Source of the DNA: Arthrobacter sp. Hiyo8
GTDB lineage: Bacteria > Actinomycetota > Actinomycetes > Actinomycetales > Micrococcaceae
Direction: 5' to 3'
NCBI GenBank assembly: GCA_001549895.1
Contig: AP014719.1
Location: 2,914,001 to 2,978,000, forward strand
DNA length: 64,000 nt
Shown here: positions 30,969 to 40,489 of the stretch, piece by piece
Numbering within the stretch: position 1 is the first letter of the stretch
Layout of the letters: the number at the start of each line of letters is the position of its first letter
The notes under the pieces: generated by a model
The model's input: only the letters and a program-made list of their open reading frames with translations
Told to the model about the DNA's origin: nothing
The model's database searches: none
Program-made: the position numbers and the translations under genes

Positions 30969-31469
30969 ATGCCGCTCGACGAGGATGTAGTGGCCGCGAT
31001 CTACCGCGACCACGGCACGGCCCTGCGCCGCTTCGTGCTGAGCTGCACGCCGGACGCGCACTTGGCTGAGGACGTAGTCCAGGAAACCATCCTTCGCGTG
31101 TGGCAGCACGCCCCGCAGATCACCGGCAGCCTGCGCAGCTATTTGTTCCGCACTGCCCGCAACGTCATCATCGACAACTACCGCAAGGCCCAGCGGCGCC
31201 CGGCAGAGGCTGCCGAACGCGACATGGCGGATCCGGAGGAGGCCACCGAACGGGTGGACGAGCTCCTCAACCGGGTCCTCATGGAGGAGGCGCTCCTGAG
31301 GCTCAGCACCGAACACCGGGAGGTCCTGGTAGCACTGCATTATGAACGTTTCACGGTGAACGAGGCCGCGTTGAGGCTCAACATCCCCAGCGGCACAGTG
31401 AAGTCCCGGGCCTTCTACGCCGTGAGGGCGCTCCGCACGATTCTCGACGAAATGGGGGTGCAGCGGTGA
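30969..31469 (+). CDS. ECF-type RNA polymerase sigma factor
   Basis: A 166-residue group IV sigma factor with region 2 (AEDVVQETILRVWQHAPQIT, SLRSYLFRTARNVIIDNYRK) and region 4 (LSTEHREVLVALHYERFTVN, NIPSGTVKSRAFYAVRAL). It directs RNA polymerase to a stress regulon. ATG 30969 is chosen because AGGAGG lies 7 bases upstream; longer in-frame starts have none. Its stop overlaps the GTG of the anti-sigma gene (GTGA), so the pair is translated together. Confidence 0.92.
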   Translation: MPLDEDVVAAIYRDHGTALRRFVLSCTPDAHLAEDVVQETILRVWQHAPQITGSLRSYLFRTARNVIIDNYRKAQRRPAEAAERDMADPEEATERVDELLNRVLMEEALLRLSTEHREVLVALHYERFTVNEAALRLNIPSGTVKSRAFYAVRALRTILDEMGVQR

Positions 31470-32171
31470 ACGAAACCGGACTTCACCAATTGCTGGGCGC
31501 CTACTTGCTCGGCGGACTCGAGGCTGCCGAGGCCCGGATTTTCGAGGAGCACTTGGCGAGCTGCGCTGACTGCCGGCTCGAGTTGGGCGAGCTGGAGAGC
31601 CTCCCTGCCCTCCTCGACGCCGTCCCCGTGCCCGACGCCGTCGCGCTCGCCGCCGGGCGCCCGCCGTCGAGCCTCTACCGCTGCCCCTTCCGACGCCCGC
31701 CCACTTACAGGGGCTTTCACGGAAACGCTCCCGCAGCCGATCCTCCTGAAGATGGCGGCACGGCGGCGGAAATCCCGACGCCGGTGGGCGGCCCTGGTGG
31801 GTGCCGTCGCCGCGGCGTGCCTTGGCTTGGGCATACTGGCAGGGCCCGTGTTGAACCAGCCACCCAAGCCTGACGCCAGTTACTCCGTGCAGACAGACAA
31901 TGGCCTGCAGCTCACCGTGGGGCTCGTCAGGAAGGCGTGGGGGACCGAGCTTCAGCTGGAAGGCCGCAGCATGCCGGCGCAAGGCACGATGTACCTGTGG
32001 GTCAAGGGCCGCGACGGCACGGAGGAAATGGCGTGCGGATGGACCGCGACGTCCAGTGGCCACATCAAGGTCACGGGTGCGACGCCGGTCCAGCTCGCCG
32101 GGATTTCGGGCGTGGAACTGCGCGATGACAACCAAAAGACGGTCGCGGTGATTTCGGTCCCGGGGAGCTAG
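31466..32171 (+). CDS. Zinc-finger anti-sigma factor, membrane-anchored
   Basis: The N-terminal zf-HC2/ZAS motif is EEHLASCADCRLELGELE (HxxxCxxC), which binds the sigma factor. A basic stretch RRRKSRRRW precedes one membrane helix (ALVGAVAAACLGLGILAG), and the RskA-like extracytoplasmic domain follows (GTMYLWVKGRDGTEEMAC). Total is about 235 residues. One base is missing near 31660-31675, in the linker. It is coupled to the ECF sigma gene and likely holds it at the membrane until a signal arrives. Confidence 0.85.
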
Positions 32172-32199
32172 GGGTCCCCAGGACCTAGGCGGTGCCAGA

Positions 32200-33011
32200 T
32201 TACGCGGATGCTGCCTCGCTGGCCTCAGGATCGGGGAGGTCGCTTCGTTCCCAGATGGGCATGTCCAGTCGGTTGAAGCTGTAAAGATGGATTCCCGAGA
32301 TGCCATCCGGGTGCGCCATGATCTCGGAAACGAGGCCTTCCGGTGAGTACTTGTCCCCGCCTAGAAGCTTCCGGGCAAGGGTTCCTTTATTGCTGAGGAA
32401 CTTCAGGGACGTCCCGACGCCGATCTGGGCTGCCAAGGCCAGCAGTTTGGTCCGGGGAACGGCCCGGCCACGCCTGCCCACACCGGCAGCTCGACGCCTT
32501 CCCGGCGCAGGAGTGCTGCGTAGTCGAGGATCGTCGGGGCGGAGAAGCACATCTGCGTGACAACGTGCGTGGCCAAGTGTTGTTTGGCCAACAAGGCGTC
32601 CAGCAAGTCGAGCCCGCTCACGGAAGGATGTCCCTCGGGATAACCGGCGATGCCCGCCGTGATGCTGCCACCGGTGTACTCGGCGATATCCGCCAAGAGG
32701 GGAAGGCTCGATCGGTAGGGGCCGGAACCTTGCGGCCCGTCGCCACCGATGGCGAAGACCTCCCTGATCCCGACGGCCTCGCAGTCCCGGAGGATACCGG
32801 AGAGTTGCGCACGGTGCTCCAGCCCGCGTGCCGAGAGGTGCGGAATCACGGTGTAGCCGAGGAGGCTGAGCTTGATTGAAGCCTCCATGGTCCGCGCGAT
32901 TCCGTGATGGGGCAGGCAGGTAACGGTGAGCGTTGTGGAAAGCGGCACCGCCGCCTGGACTTTCTCAACGATTCCGGCTGAGGGAATGATTTCAATCCGG
33001 GTGGGGAACAT
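32200..33011 (-). CDS. Methylenetetrahydrofolate reductase-like protein
   Basis: A TIM-barrel flavoenzyme related to MetF, about 271 residues (FPTRIEIIPSAGIVEKVQAA, TCLPHHGIARTMEASIKLS, GIREVFAIGGDGPQG, HVVTQMCFSAPTILDYAALL). MetF reduces 5,10-methylene-THF to 5-methyl-THF. One G is missing near 32460 (GTGGCCGGG-CCGTT). It begins 16 bases after the lipA stop, so both are probably one transcript under the glycine riboswitch. This fits with use of the methylene-THF made by glycine cleavage. Confidence 0.85.
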
Positions 33012-33027
33012 GCTGGCTCCTTGCCGA

Positions 33028-34053
33028 TCAGGCCGTGGCGTGGTGTGCGAGGAGGGTGCGGGCTTCCTGGCGGGTGGTGCCGGAGTCCTGGATGCCTTCG
33101 GCGATGTGGGCCAGATGAGCGGGGATTTCGCGGCCTTTCTTGCGCATCGCGGTGGCCCAGAGGCGTCCGGCGCGGTAGGAGGAGCGGACCAGGGGGCCGG
33201 ACATGACGCCGAGGAAGCCGATTTCCTCGGCTTCGGTGGCGAGGTCGACGAATTCCTGGGGTTTGACCCAGCGGTCCACGGGCAGGTGGCGTTCGGAGGG
33301 GCGCAGGTACTGGGTGATGGTGATCAGGTCGCAGCCCGCGGCGTGCAGGTCGGTCAGGGCTTCGGAGATCTCTTGCCGGGTTTCGCCCATGCCCAGGATC
33401 AGGTTGGATTTGGTGACCATGCCGTGGGCCCGGCCCTGGGTGATGACGTCCAGGGAGCGGTCGTAGCGGAACGCGGGGCGGATGCGCTTGAAGATCCGGG
33501 GCACGGTTTCGACGTTGTGCGCGAAGACTTCGGGGGCGGAGTCGCAGATCGCGCTGATGTGTTCGGGTTTGCCGGAGAAGTCGGGGATGAGCAGTTCGAC
33601 GCCGGTGCCGGGGTTCAGTTCGTGGATCTTGCGGACGGTTTCGGCGTAGAGCCAGACGCCTTCGTCTGCCAGGTCGTCGCGGGCGACGCCGGTCACGGTG
33701 GCGTAGCGCAGGTTCATGGCCTGGACGGAGCGGGCGACCTTGGTGGGTTCGAACATGTCCACGGGGGAGGGTTTGCCGGTGTCGATCTGGCAGAAGTCGC
33801 AGCGGCGGGTGCATTCGGAGCCGCCGATCAGGAAGGTCGCTTCCTTGTCTTCCCAGCACTCGAAGATGTTCGGGCAGCCGGCTTCCTCGCAGACGGTGTG
33901 CAGGCCTTCTTTTTTGACGAGGTTCTTCAGGCCCACGAATTCCGGGCCCATCTGGACCTTGGCCTTGATCCACTCGGGCTTGCGTTCGACCGGGACGGCT
34001 TTGTTGCGCTGTTCAACGCGCAGCAGCTTACGGCCTTCAGGTGCCAGGGTCAT
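33028..34053 (-). CDS. lipA: Lipoyl synthase (radical SAM)
   Basis: It inserts two sulfurs into octanoyl groups on lipoyl domains, including GcvH of the glycine cleavage system. The auxiliary cluster motif is [12 protein letters not shown] (Cx4Cx5C), the radical SAM motif is CTRRCDFC (Cx3Cx2C), and the conserved RSSY is in [12 protein letters not shown]. Length is about 341 residues, normal. ATG 34053 is chosen because GGAG lies 6 bases upstream; ATG 34065 is in frame but lacks a site. The frame is intact. It is directly downstream of the glycine riboswitch. Confidence 0.96.
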   Translation of the reverse strand: MTLAPEGRKLLRVEQRNKAVPVERKPEWIKAKVQMGPEFVGLKNLVKKEGLHTVCEEAGCPNIFECWEDKEATFLIGGSECTRRCDFCQIDTGKPSPVDMFEPTKVARSVQAMNLRYATVTGVARDDLADEGVWLYAETVRKIHELNPGTGVELLIPDFSGKPEHISAICDSAPEVFAHNVETVPRIFKRIRPAFRYDRSLDVITQGRAHGMVTKSNLILGMGETRQEISEALTDLHAAGCDLITITQYLRPSERHLPVDRWVKPQEFVDLATEAEEIGFLGVMSGPLVRSSYRAGRLWATAMRKKGREIPAHLAHIAEGIQDSGTTRQEARTLLAHHATA

Positions 34054-34104
34054 GAGGAACTCCATAATTCAGGTGGCGCGGACGCACCACGATGATTCGG
34101 TTCC

Positions 34105-34300
34105 TCCCCGCTCTGTATTGGACCTGAGAGTTTCCGCGTCCCTGCCTTGCGGCTGGACGCTTGCACCGTCGGTGAGTCCGGTTGCCCGGGCTGCTTTCCA
34201 GAGTTGCCTTGCCGCGGCGGTACATGGGCCTGAGAGATTCCTGGGGAGGATTTGCTCCTACGGCGCCTGCTGAAACGTACCGGCAGGGCTCTCCCGCCGC
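34105..34300 (-). ncRNA. Tandem glycine riboswitch upstream of lipA
   Basis: Read on the minus strand. Aptamer 1 has GCGGGAGAGCC, then GCGCCGTAGGAGCAAATCC and GGAATCTCTCAGG. Aptamer 2 has AACTCTGGAAAGCAGCC, then TCACCGACGGTGCAAGCG and GGAAACTCTCAGG. These are the conserved GGAGAG-type, CCGAnGGnGCAA and CTCTCAGG blocks of glycine aptamers, repeated twice with a short linker. The last block is about 80 bases before the lipA start. Glycine binding normally turns on downstream genes. Confidence 0.9.
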
Positions 34301-34392
34301 AGATCATAAGCGTGTGCCGCCTTCCGGTGACACGTCTCACATGGTATCCGGTGCCTGTGCGGCACGCAAAGGGCACGTGAGCATTCGTGAAG

Positions 34393-35312
34393 CTAAATCC
34401 TGCGGTAACTAAGGTCGAAGATCATGCGCCCGGCCTCGTGGGCCTTGTTTTCGAAGCTGGTGCGGATGCGGCCATCGAAGCGCGGAGCCCATCCGCCTAC
34501 GTGGTCCACTCCCTCGTTGGGCCGGTGTGCTCGGTGCTGACCGGTGCCCGGCCTTCCTTGACGGGGCCCCGCCCACCATGGATTCGACTCCGGATTCCCA
34601 CACTTGGGTGAGGGGGCTGTCCGCGCCGCCCGCTCGCCGTCGTGCAGGTTTTCAAACTCGGTTGAGCCGGCCAGGACCTCGCGGACGTGGACGGCGTAGT
34701 TGGACCAGTCGGTGGCGATCCGCCACAGGCCACCCTTCTTGAGGGACCGCGCAGCGAGTTCGGCGAACGCGGGCTGGATGAGGCGGCGCTTGTGGTGCCG
34801 GGACTTGTGCCAGGGGTCGGGGAAGAAGACCCAGAGCTCGCTCACCGAACCGGCAGGAAGCATGGTAGCCAGGACCTCGGGCGCGTTGGCTTCGACCACC
34901 CGGACGTTGCTGAGCCCGCGGCTGTTGATCTTGATCATGGTGTTGGCCAGGCCGGGGTGTAGACCTCCACGGCGAGGAAGTCCTTGTCCGGGTTCTCCTC
35001 CGCAGCGTGGCATACGGCGTCGCCGAGTCCCGAACCGATTTCAACGATCAGCGGTGCCTTGCGCCCGAACTCCGCTTCGGCGTCGAACACGTAGTCCGGG
35101 TGCACCGAGGTGTTGGCGACATGCCGCGGAACCTGGATGGCCCAGCGGTCCGAGTGCTCTTCCCACGCTGCCTGGCGGCGGCCCTGGAGGCGCGTCCCGC
35201 GGCGCACGAAACTGACCGGCCGGCCGCCGTAGGTGCCGAAGGAGGCCTGGCTCCCTGGGGTCACGGGGCGCGAAGACTGCGGTGTTTCAGGGGATTCTGG
35301 GGTTTCACTCAT
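34393..35312 (-). CDS. trmB: tRNA (guanine-N7-)-methyltransferase
   Basis: It makes m7G46 in tRNA. The SAM motif is LIVEIGSGLGDAVCHAA, the catalytic/tRNA motif is FFPDPWHKSRHHKRRLIQPA, and the C-terminus is TSFENKAHEAGRMIFDLSYR. The actinobacterial N-terminal extension (SQASFGTYGGRPVSFVRRGT) is present. One C is missing near 34958 (ACCCC-GGCC), which splits it after FLAVEVYTP. ATG 35312 follows GGAGGGG closely. A long, low-conservation insert at about residues 225-265 is usual in this group. Confidence 0.9.
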
Positions 35313-35414
35313 CCCCTCCAGAATACCGTTGCAGGACCAAACGCCCGCGGCGGAACCTGCGCACTCTTCCGTCACGAGGCGTCCGCGCACGGGAGTGACT
35401 GCCAGAATGGGTTG

Positions 35415-36700
35415 GTGACCCCCGCTTCAAGCGCCCCAAGAACACCAAGCCACACTCCGGCGTCGCCGAGATACTTGTCGACGCCGAGATCGACGAGCTC
35501 CCCGCCGCCGAGCCCACCCAGGTCAAGACGCGCGGCGGACTCGTCTTCCTGGGGATCTGCCTGGTGCTCATCGGGCTGAACCTGCGGACGGTCTTCTCGA
35601 GCTTTTCGGCTGTCCTTCCGGAAGTCACCGCCGACGCCGGTCTGCCGGGCTGGGCGGTGGTTGTCCTCACCACCGTGCCGGTGACCTTGCTGGGTGTCTT
35701 CGCTCCGCTGGCGCCCATCCTGGCCCGCCGTTTCGGTGCCGAGAGGGTGCTGCTCGGCGCGATGGCCGTGCTGACGGCGGGGCTGCTGATCCGACCTGTG
35801 GACTTCGCCGGAGCGGGGCACTTGCCCGCACTGCTCACCGGAACCGCGGCGTGCGGCGCCGCGATCGCCCTGTGCAACGTGCTGCTGCCCGGCGTGGTCA
35901 AGCGCGACTTCCCGCATCGGCTCGGACTCATGGGCGGCCTGTATACGACGGCGATTTGCGCGTCTGCCGCGCTTGGTGCCGGTTTCACCTACCCCGTCTT
36001 CGCGGCGGCCGGGCACTGGACCTCGGCGCTGTGGTTCTGGGCGCTGCCCGCCGCCGTCGTACTTTTGCTTTTCCTGCCGCTGGCGATCCGCCAGCACCCC
36101 GTCCGCCACAACGCGGCCGACGGCGGTGCGAACGTCTGGCGTTCCGCCGTCGCCTGGCAGGTCACCGCCTTCATGGTGTTGCAGGCGATGATGTCCTTCA
36201 GCGTGTTCGCCTGGTTGGCGCCGATCCTGCGTGATCGCGGGATCGACGGCGGGACGGCCGGCTTGATCGTGTCCGTGTCGATTGTCCTGCAGATGCTTGG
36301 TTCGTTCGTTGCTCCGGGGCTAGCGGCCCGGTTCAAGGATCAGCGCGTCATCAACACCGTGGTGGCGCTCATGACCGGGGGTGGCTTTGCCTTGAGCATT
36401 TTCGGCCCCACGGACCTGATCTGGGTGTGGACCGGACTGTTGGGCCTTGGCCAGGGGAGCCTCACGGCCGTGGCGTTGACCATGATCATGCTGCGTACCC
36501 GCGATTCGCACACCGCCGCGCACCTTTCGGGCATGATGCAGGGCGTCGGCTATGGCTTGGGCTCCACGGGAACGCTGATGGTCGGCCAGTTGCACCAAGC
36601 GACCGGTGGCTTCGCCGCAGCCGGCATCCTGTTCCTCGTGGTGGGGTCCCTGGCGGCCTTCTTCGGGTTCCGCGCCGGTCGGAACCGCTACGTCGGCTAG
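35415..36700 (+). CDS. MFS transporter, CynX/NimT (cyanate permease) type
   Basis: A 12-helix major facilitator, about 428 residues. The first helix carries the CynX signature LVLIGLNLRTVFSSFSAVLP. The first-half loop FGAERVLLGAMAVLTAGLLI and second-half helices (AFMVLQAMMSFSVFAWLAPI) follow. The substrate of this subgroup is often an anion such as cyanate or a nitroimidazole; it is not predictable here. GTG 35415 gives a low-complexity start, and the protein is best joined to ILVDAEIDELPAAEPTQVKT after a lost base near 35470. Confidence 0.8.
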
Positions 36701-36701
36701 C

Positions 36702-36765
36702 CCGACTGACTCGCAGTTGTTGTCGTTTTCAGGGCTCAAAACGACGTTAACTGCGAGTCAGTTGG
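36702..36765. repeat. Intergenic palindromic repeat family B, copy 1
   Basis: GACTGACTCGCAGTTGTTGTCGTTTT pairs with AAAACGACGTTAACTGCGAGTCAGTT across a short loop, forming a nearly perfect hairpin between two convergent transporter genes. The second copy is at 45299-45362. It may be a bidirectional terminator. Confidence 0.8.
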
Positions 36766-36781
36766 GTCCGAACGGGGGAGG

Positions 36782-38070
36782 TTAGTGCGTCAGGTCCTTG
36801 CCCTTGGTTTCCGGGATCATGAAGGCGAACGCGATACCGATGGCCAACAGGATCACGGCGTAGACGTTGAACATGTTGGCTTGGCCGATGCTGCCGAGCC
36901 ACGTCTGCAGGTACGGGGCCGTCCCGCCGAAGACCGCAACGCAGATGGAGTACGGGACGCCGACGCCGACGGTGCGGATCTTGGTCGGGAACAGTTCGGC
37001 GTACACGGCCGGGACAATCGAGGCGCTGCCGGCAATGAAAAACAACATCACGGACATCGAAACGGCAAGCTGCCAAGGGAGTCCTTCAGGAGCCACGTCA
37101 TGGGAAGTGCAGCAACGCCGCCCCGGCGGAACTCACGATCAGCACGGGCTTGCGGCCGATGCGGTCGGACAGCTTGCCCCAGAACGGCAGCGACGCGATG
37201 AACGCGACGTTGCCGATGACGCCGGCCCACAAGGCTGCGCCACGATCCATCTTGAGACTGCTGGCCGCGTAGCTCGGCGCCACGACGCCCCAGATGTAGT
37301 AGACAACGGTGAGGCCGACGGTCAGCCCGATAACCTGCAGGGCCTGCTTGCGGTATTTGACGATCTGCGGCCACATGGGCTCGCGCTTTTCCGTCGGAGC
37401 TTCGGCTTGGAACGCCTCGGTCTCCTTCATTTTGGCCCGCATGACCAGGGCGTAGATGCCCAGGGCACCTCCCACCAGGAACGGGATGCGCCAGCCCCAG
37501 GCGTTCATGTCGGCCTTGCTCAGCACGCCGGTCAGGATGGCGCCCAGCAGGGTCCCGGCGAGGATGCCGGCTGTGCCGGAGGTGTAGATGAGGGTCGCCC
37601 AGAAGCCGCGCTTTTCCTTGGGCGCCATTTCGGACAAATACGTTTGCGACGACGGCAGCTCGCCACCGTGGGCGAGGCCCTGGATGAGGCGGGCCACCAG
37701 GAGCATGACGGATGCCAGGGCCCAACGGCCTGGAATGTCGGGCGATACCGATCAACAGGCTGCCGACAGCCGCGAGGCCGACGGCGATGGTCATGGACGT
37801 CTTGCGGCCGATCCGGTCGCCGATCCAGCCGAAGACGAAGCCGCCGAACGGCCGGGCCACGAATCCGACGGCGAAGATCGCCAAGGTGGAGAGGACCGCG
37901 GACGTGGGGTCGGCGCTGCTGAAGAGCGCGCTGGCGATGAAGGGCGAGAACGTGGCGTAAATGGCCCAGTCGTACCATTCGACGGCGTTGCCGATGCCGG
38001 TGCCGATGAGGGTTCGCAGATGGGACTTGTGAACCTGGGCTGTGGCTGAAGCGCCTACGGTTGCGGTCAT
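36782..38070 (-). CDS. MFS transporter, metabolite:H+ symporter (MHS) type
   Basis: A proton symporter of the ProP/KgtP/ShiA group: GIGNAVEWYDWAIYATFSPF at helix 1, the loop motif WIGDRIGRKTSMTIAV, YLSEMAPKEKRGFWATL after helix 4, and LSDRIGRKPVLIVSSAG in the second half. ATG 38070 follows GGAG. Lost bases lie near 37735-37745 (two) and near 37085-37100 (two). It is 29 bases downstream of the neighbouring M20 gene, suggesting uptake of that enzyme's N-acyl or carboxylate substrate or export of a product. Confidence 0.87.
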
Positions 38071-38098
38071 GTCTTGCTCCAAGGTCTGGGGGTGGTGG

Positions 38099-39319
38099 TT
38101 AGTTGCCGGCGGCGAGGGTGGCGATACGGGAGACCGCGAGCTCTGCGTAGAGCGCCGCACCATCGGACAGGACGCCGTCGTCGAACGTGGCATAGGGAGA
38201 GTGGTTGAACGGTGAGGTGGTGTGGTCCACGCCCCGCGGCACGGCGCTGAGGCCCACGAAGGTTCCCGGAACTTCGGCCAGGACCCGGGAGAAATCCTCC
38301 GAGCCACTGATCGGCGTGGCCCAGCGGGAGAGCCGGGAATCGCCGAACATTCCAGATATGACACCCTCTGCGGTGTGCGTCTCGTCCTCGTCAGTGACGG
38401 TCATGGGGTATTCGCCGCGGTAGTCGACGTCCACCTCAAGGCCGTGCGCGGAGGCAATGCCCTTGAGGAGCTGCGGAATCGCAGTCATCATCCGCTCGCG
38501 GGAGGCGTCGGAAAACGTGCGGATGGTGGCTTCGAAACGCGCGGATTCGGGGATGACGTTGCGCTTGGTACCTGCCTGAAGCACGCCCACGGTCAGGACT
38601 ACGGGATCGAACATGTTGAACTGACGCGTGATCATGACCTGCAGCGCCGTCACCATTTCCGCGGCCGCGGTCACGGGGTCCTTGGCCGAATGCGGCGCCG
38701 AGCCATGGCCGCCGGCGCCCAGGACCGTGACGAAGAGTCCGTCCGAGGCGCTCATCATCACGCCAGCTTTGGTGCAGAATTGGCCATACGGTTCCAGGGA
38801 GGAGAAGACATGCATGCCGTAGGCGGCGTCAACACGGCGGCCTGCGGCGTCCAGGACGCCTTCGCGGATCATGTGGCCCGCGCCGTCGAAGCCTTCCTCG
38901 CCGGGCTGGAACATGAGGACGACGTCGCCGGCCAGCTGGTCGCGCCGCTCGGCCAAGAGGGTTGCGGCTCCGGCGAGCATGGACGTGTGGAGGTCGTGGC
39001 CGCAGGCGTGCATGGCGCCGTCGATCTTCGAGGAGAACTCGACGCCGGTTCGCTCCTGGACGGGGAGTCCGTCCATGTCGGCACGGAGCAACACAGCCGG
39101 CTTCTGCGCTGAGGCGTGCGCCGCCCCGCCCCGCAGGACTGCGGTGACCGACGTCGTGCTCTCGCCAAGGGTGATTTCGTACGGGAGTCCGTCGAGCGCC
39201 TTGAGCACCTTTTCCTGGGTGCGCGGGAGGTCCAGGCCGATTTCCGGTTCCTGGTGGAGCTCGTGGCGGAACCGGGCGATTTCTCCCTGCATCTCTTGGG
39301 CGTCTGAGGCGATCGACAT
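38099..39319 (-). CDS. M20D metallo-amidohydrolase (hippurate hydrolase-like)
   Basis: A 406-residue zinc amidohydrolase with LLRADMDGLPVQERTG, AMHACGHDLHTSMLAGAA and MFQPGEEGFDGAGHMI as metal/catalytic motifs and the lid domain at about residues 190-300. The family removes acyl groups from amino acids (hippurate, N-acetyl amino acids, IAA conjugates). The exact substrate is unknown. It forms a module with the MHS symporter downstream and the divergent Lrp regulator. The frame is intact. Confidence 0.88.
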   Translation of the reverse strand: MSIASDAQEMQGEIARFRHELHQEPEIGLDLPRTQEKVLKALDGLPYEITLGESTTSVTAVLRGGAAHASAQKPAVLLRADMDGLPVQERTGVEFSSKIDGAMHACGHDLHTSMLAGAATLLAERRDQLAGDVVLMFQPGEEGFDGAGHMIREGVLDAAGRRVDAAYGMHVFSSLEPYGQFCTKAGVMMSASDGLFVTVLGAGGHGSAPHSAKDPVTAAAEMVTALQVMITRQFNMFDPVVLTVGVLQAGTKRNVIPESARFEATIRTFSDASRERMMTAIPQLLKGIASAHGLEVDVDYRGEYPMTVTDEDETHTAEGVISGMFGDSRLSRWATPISGSEDFSRVLAEVPGTFVGLSAVPRGVDHTTSPFNHSPYATFDDGVLSDGAALYAELAVSRIATLAAGN

Positions 39320-39462
39320 CTGTTCTCCTGTTTCCTGAACGATTGGTAGGTATCCATAGCCATTGTGGAGTGACTAGCCTCACAATCTTCCAAAGCCCTG
39401 TAAAAATTCAGGAACATGCCAGAATTAACAAGAATCGCGCATCGACTAGGAGAGGATCGCTG

Positions 39463-40489
39463 ATGGAACTCAGTGAAGAGGACCTCCGGCTGATCAATGC
39501 CCTCCAGATCTCGCCGCGTATCAGTTGGTCCGACGCCGCGGAGGTCCTGGGCGTCCATGCCACCACGTTGGCCTCCCGATGGGACCGCCTGCGGGAATCC
39601 GGAGCCGCTTGGACCACGGCGCACCTCATGGGCGACCCCAAGCATGCCTGCCTTGCCCTGTTGGACGTGGACTGCGAAATGCACCTCAGGCCAGAGGTAA
39701 CGGCCGCGCTCGCGGCAATTCCGGAGATCATCACGGTCGAGGAGGCCGCCAGCAACCGTGACCTCATGCTGACCGTGATCACCCAGGGCCTCGGTGAGTT
39801 CAGCAGCCGGCTATTGCCCCAGCTCAAGGAAATCCGGGGGCTCACCAAATACCGGACCTCGCTCTGCACCCGGATCCACACGAGCGGCTATGCGTGGCGG
39901 CTCAACGTCCTGAGCAGGGCGGAGCAGCAGGCCTGCGCGCCCTCGCCGGCCGGAAGCGCTCAATCCGTCAGCCCCTTACGCGCAGGTCACCCCGTTGCCG
40001 GCGAGCCATATGGAGCTCTTTCCCTTCCTCGCCCGGGACGGACGGGCCTCCGCCGCGGAAATCGCACGCGCACTGGGGCGGCACCCTGCAACGGTGCAAC
40101 GGCAGCTCGGCCGGGTGCTAGCAAGCCGGATGCTGTCCTTCCGCTGCGAAATCGCCCAGCAATTCTCCGGCTATCCCATGACGTGCCAGTGGTTCGCGAA
40201 TGTTCCAGCAGGCCAGCACGAGGCCGCGGCCGCCGAGTTGCGGGCCGTGAGGAACGTCAGGTTCACGGCTTCCACCACCGGCAGCACCAACTTTGTGATC
40301 ATCATGTGGCTGCGCACGCTGGCCGAGGTCATGGAGATGGAACTCGCCATCCAGCAACGCATTCCCGGGATCGAACTCGTCGAAAGCGTCGTGATGCTCA
40401 GCACGGCCAAGCGGGTCGGCTGGATGCTGAACCCGGACTCGACGGCGACCGGCGCCGTCGTGCCGACCGCCGCCGTCGGCTTGGCTTAG
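39463..40489 (+). CDS. Two-domain Lrp/AsnC family regulator
   Basis: About 342 residues in two Lrp-like halves. Half 1: HTH EEDLRLINALQISPRISWSD and its RAM-like domain. Half 2: HTH LFPFLARDGRASAAEIARAL with a second ligand domain (MTCQWFANVPAGQHEAAAAE, IPGIELVESVVMLSTAKRVG). This double form is typical of Actinobacteria. A base is missing in about 39955-39985, at the junction. It is divergent from the M20 amidohydrolase gene, its probable target. Its stop overlaps the convergent phosphoesterase gene by 4 bases. Confidence 0.85.

Noticed and set aside
32926..34095. A 389-codon plus-strand frame opposite lipA
   Set aside because: Gly/Val/Asp/Phe-rich composition typical of antisense reading of high-GC genes; lipA on the other strand has all catalytic motifs and a riboswitch.
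34393..34640. Extra frame breaks in the C-terminal part of trmB
   Set aside because: The variable ESNPWW-containing insert and the conserved FENKAHEAGRMIFDL end are in one frame, so no correction is needed there.
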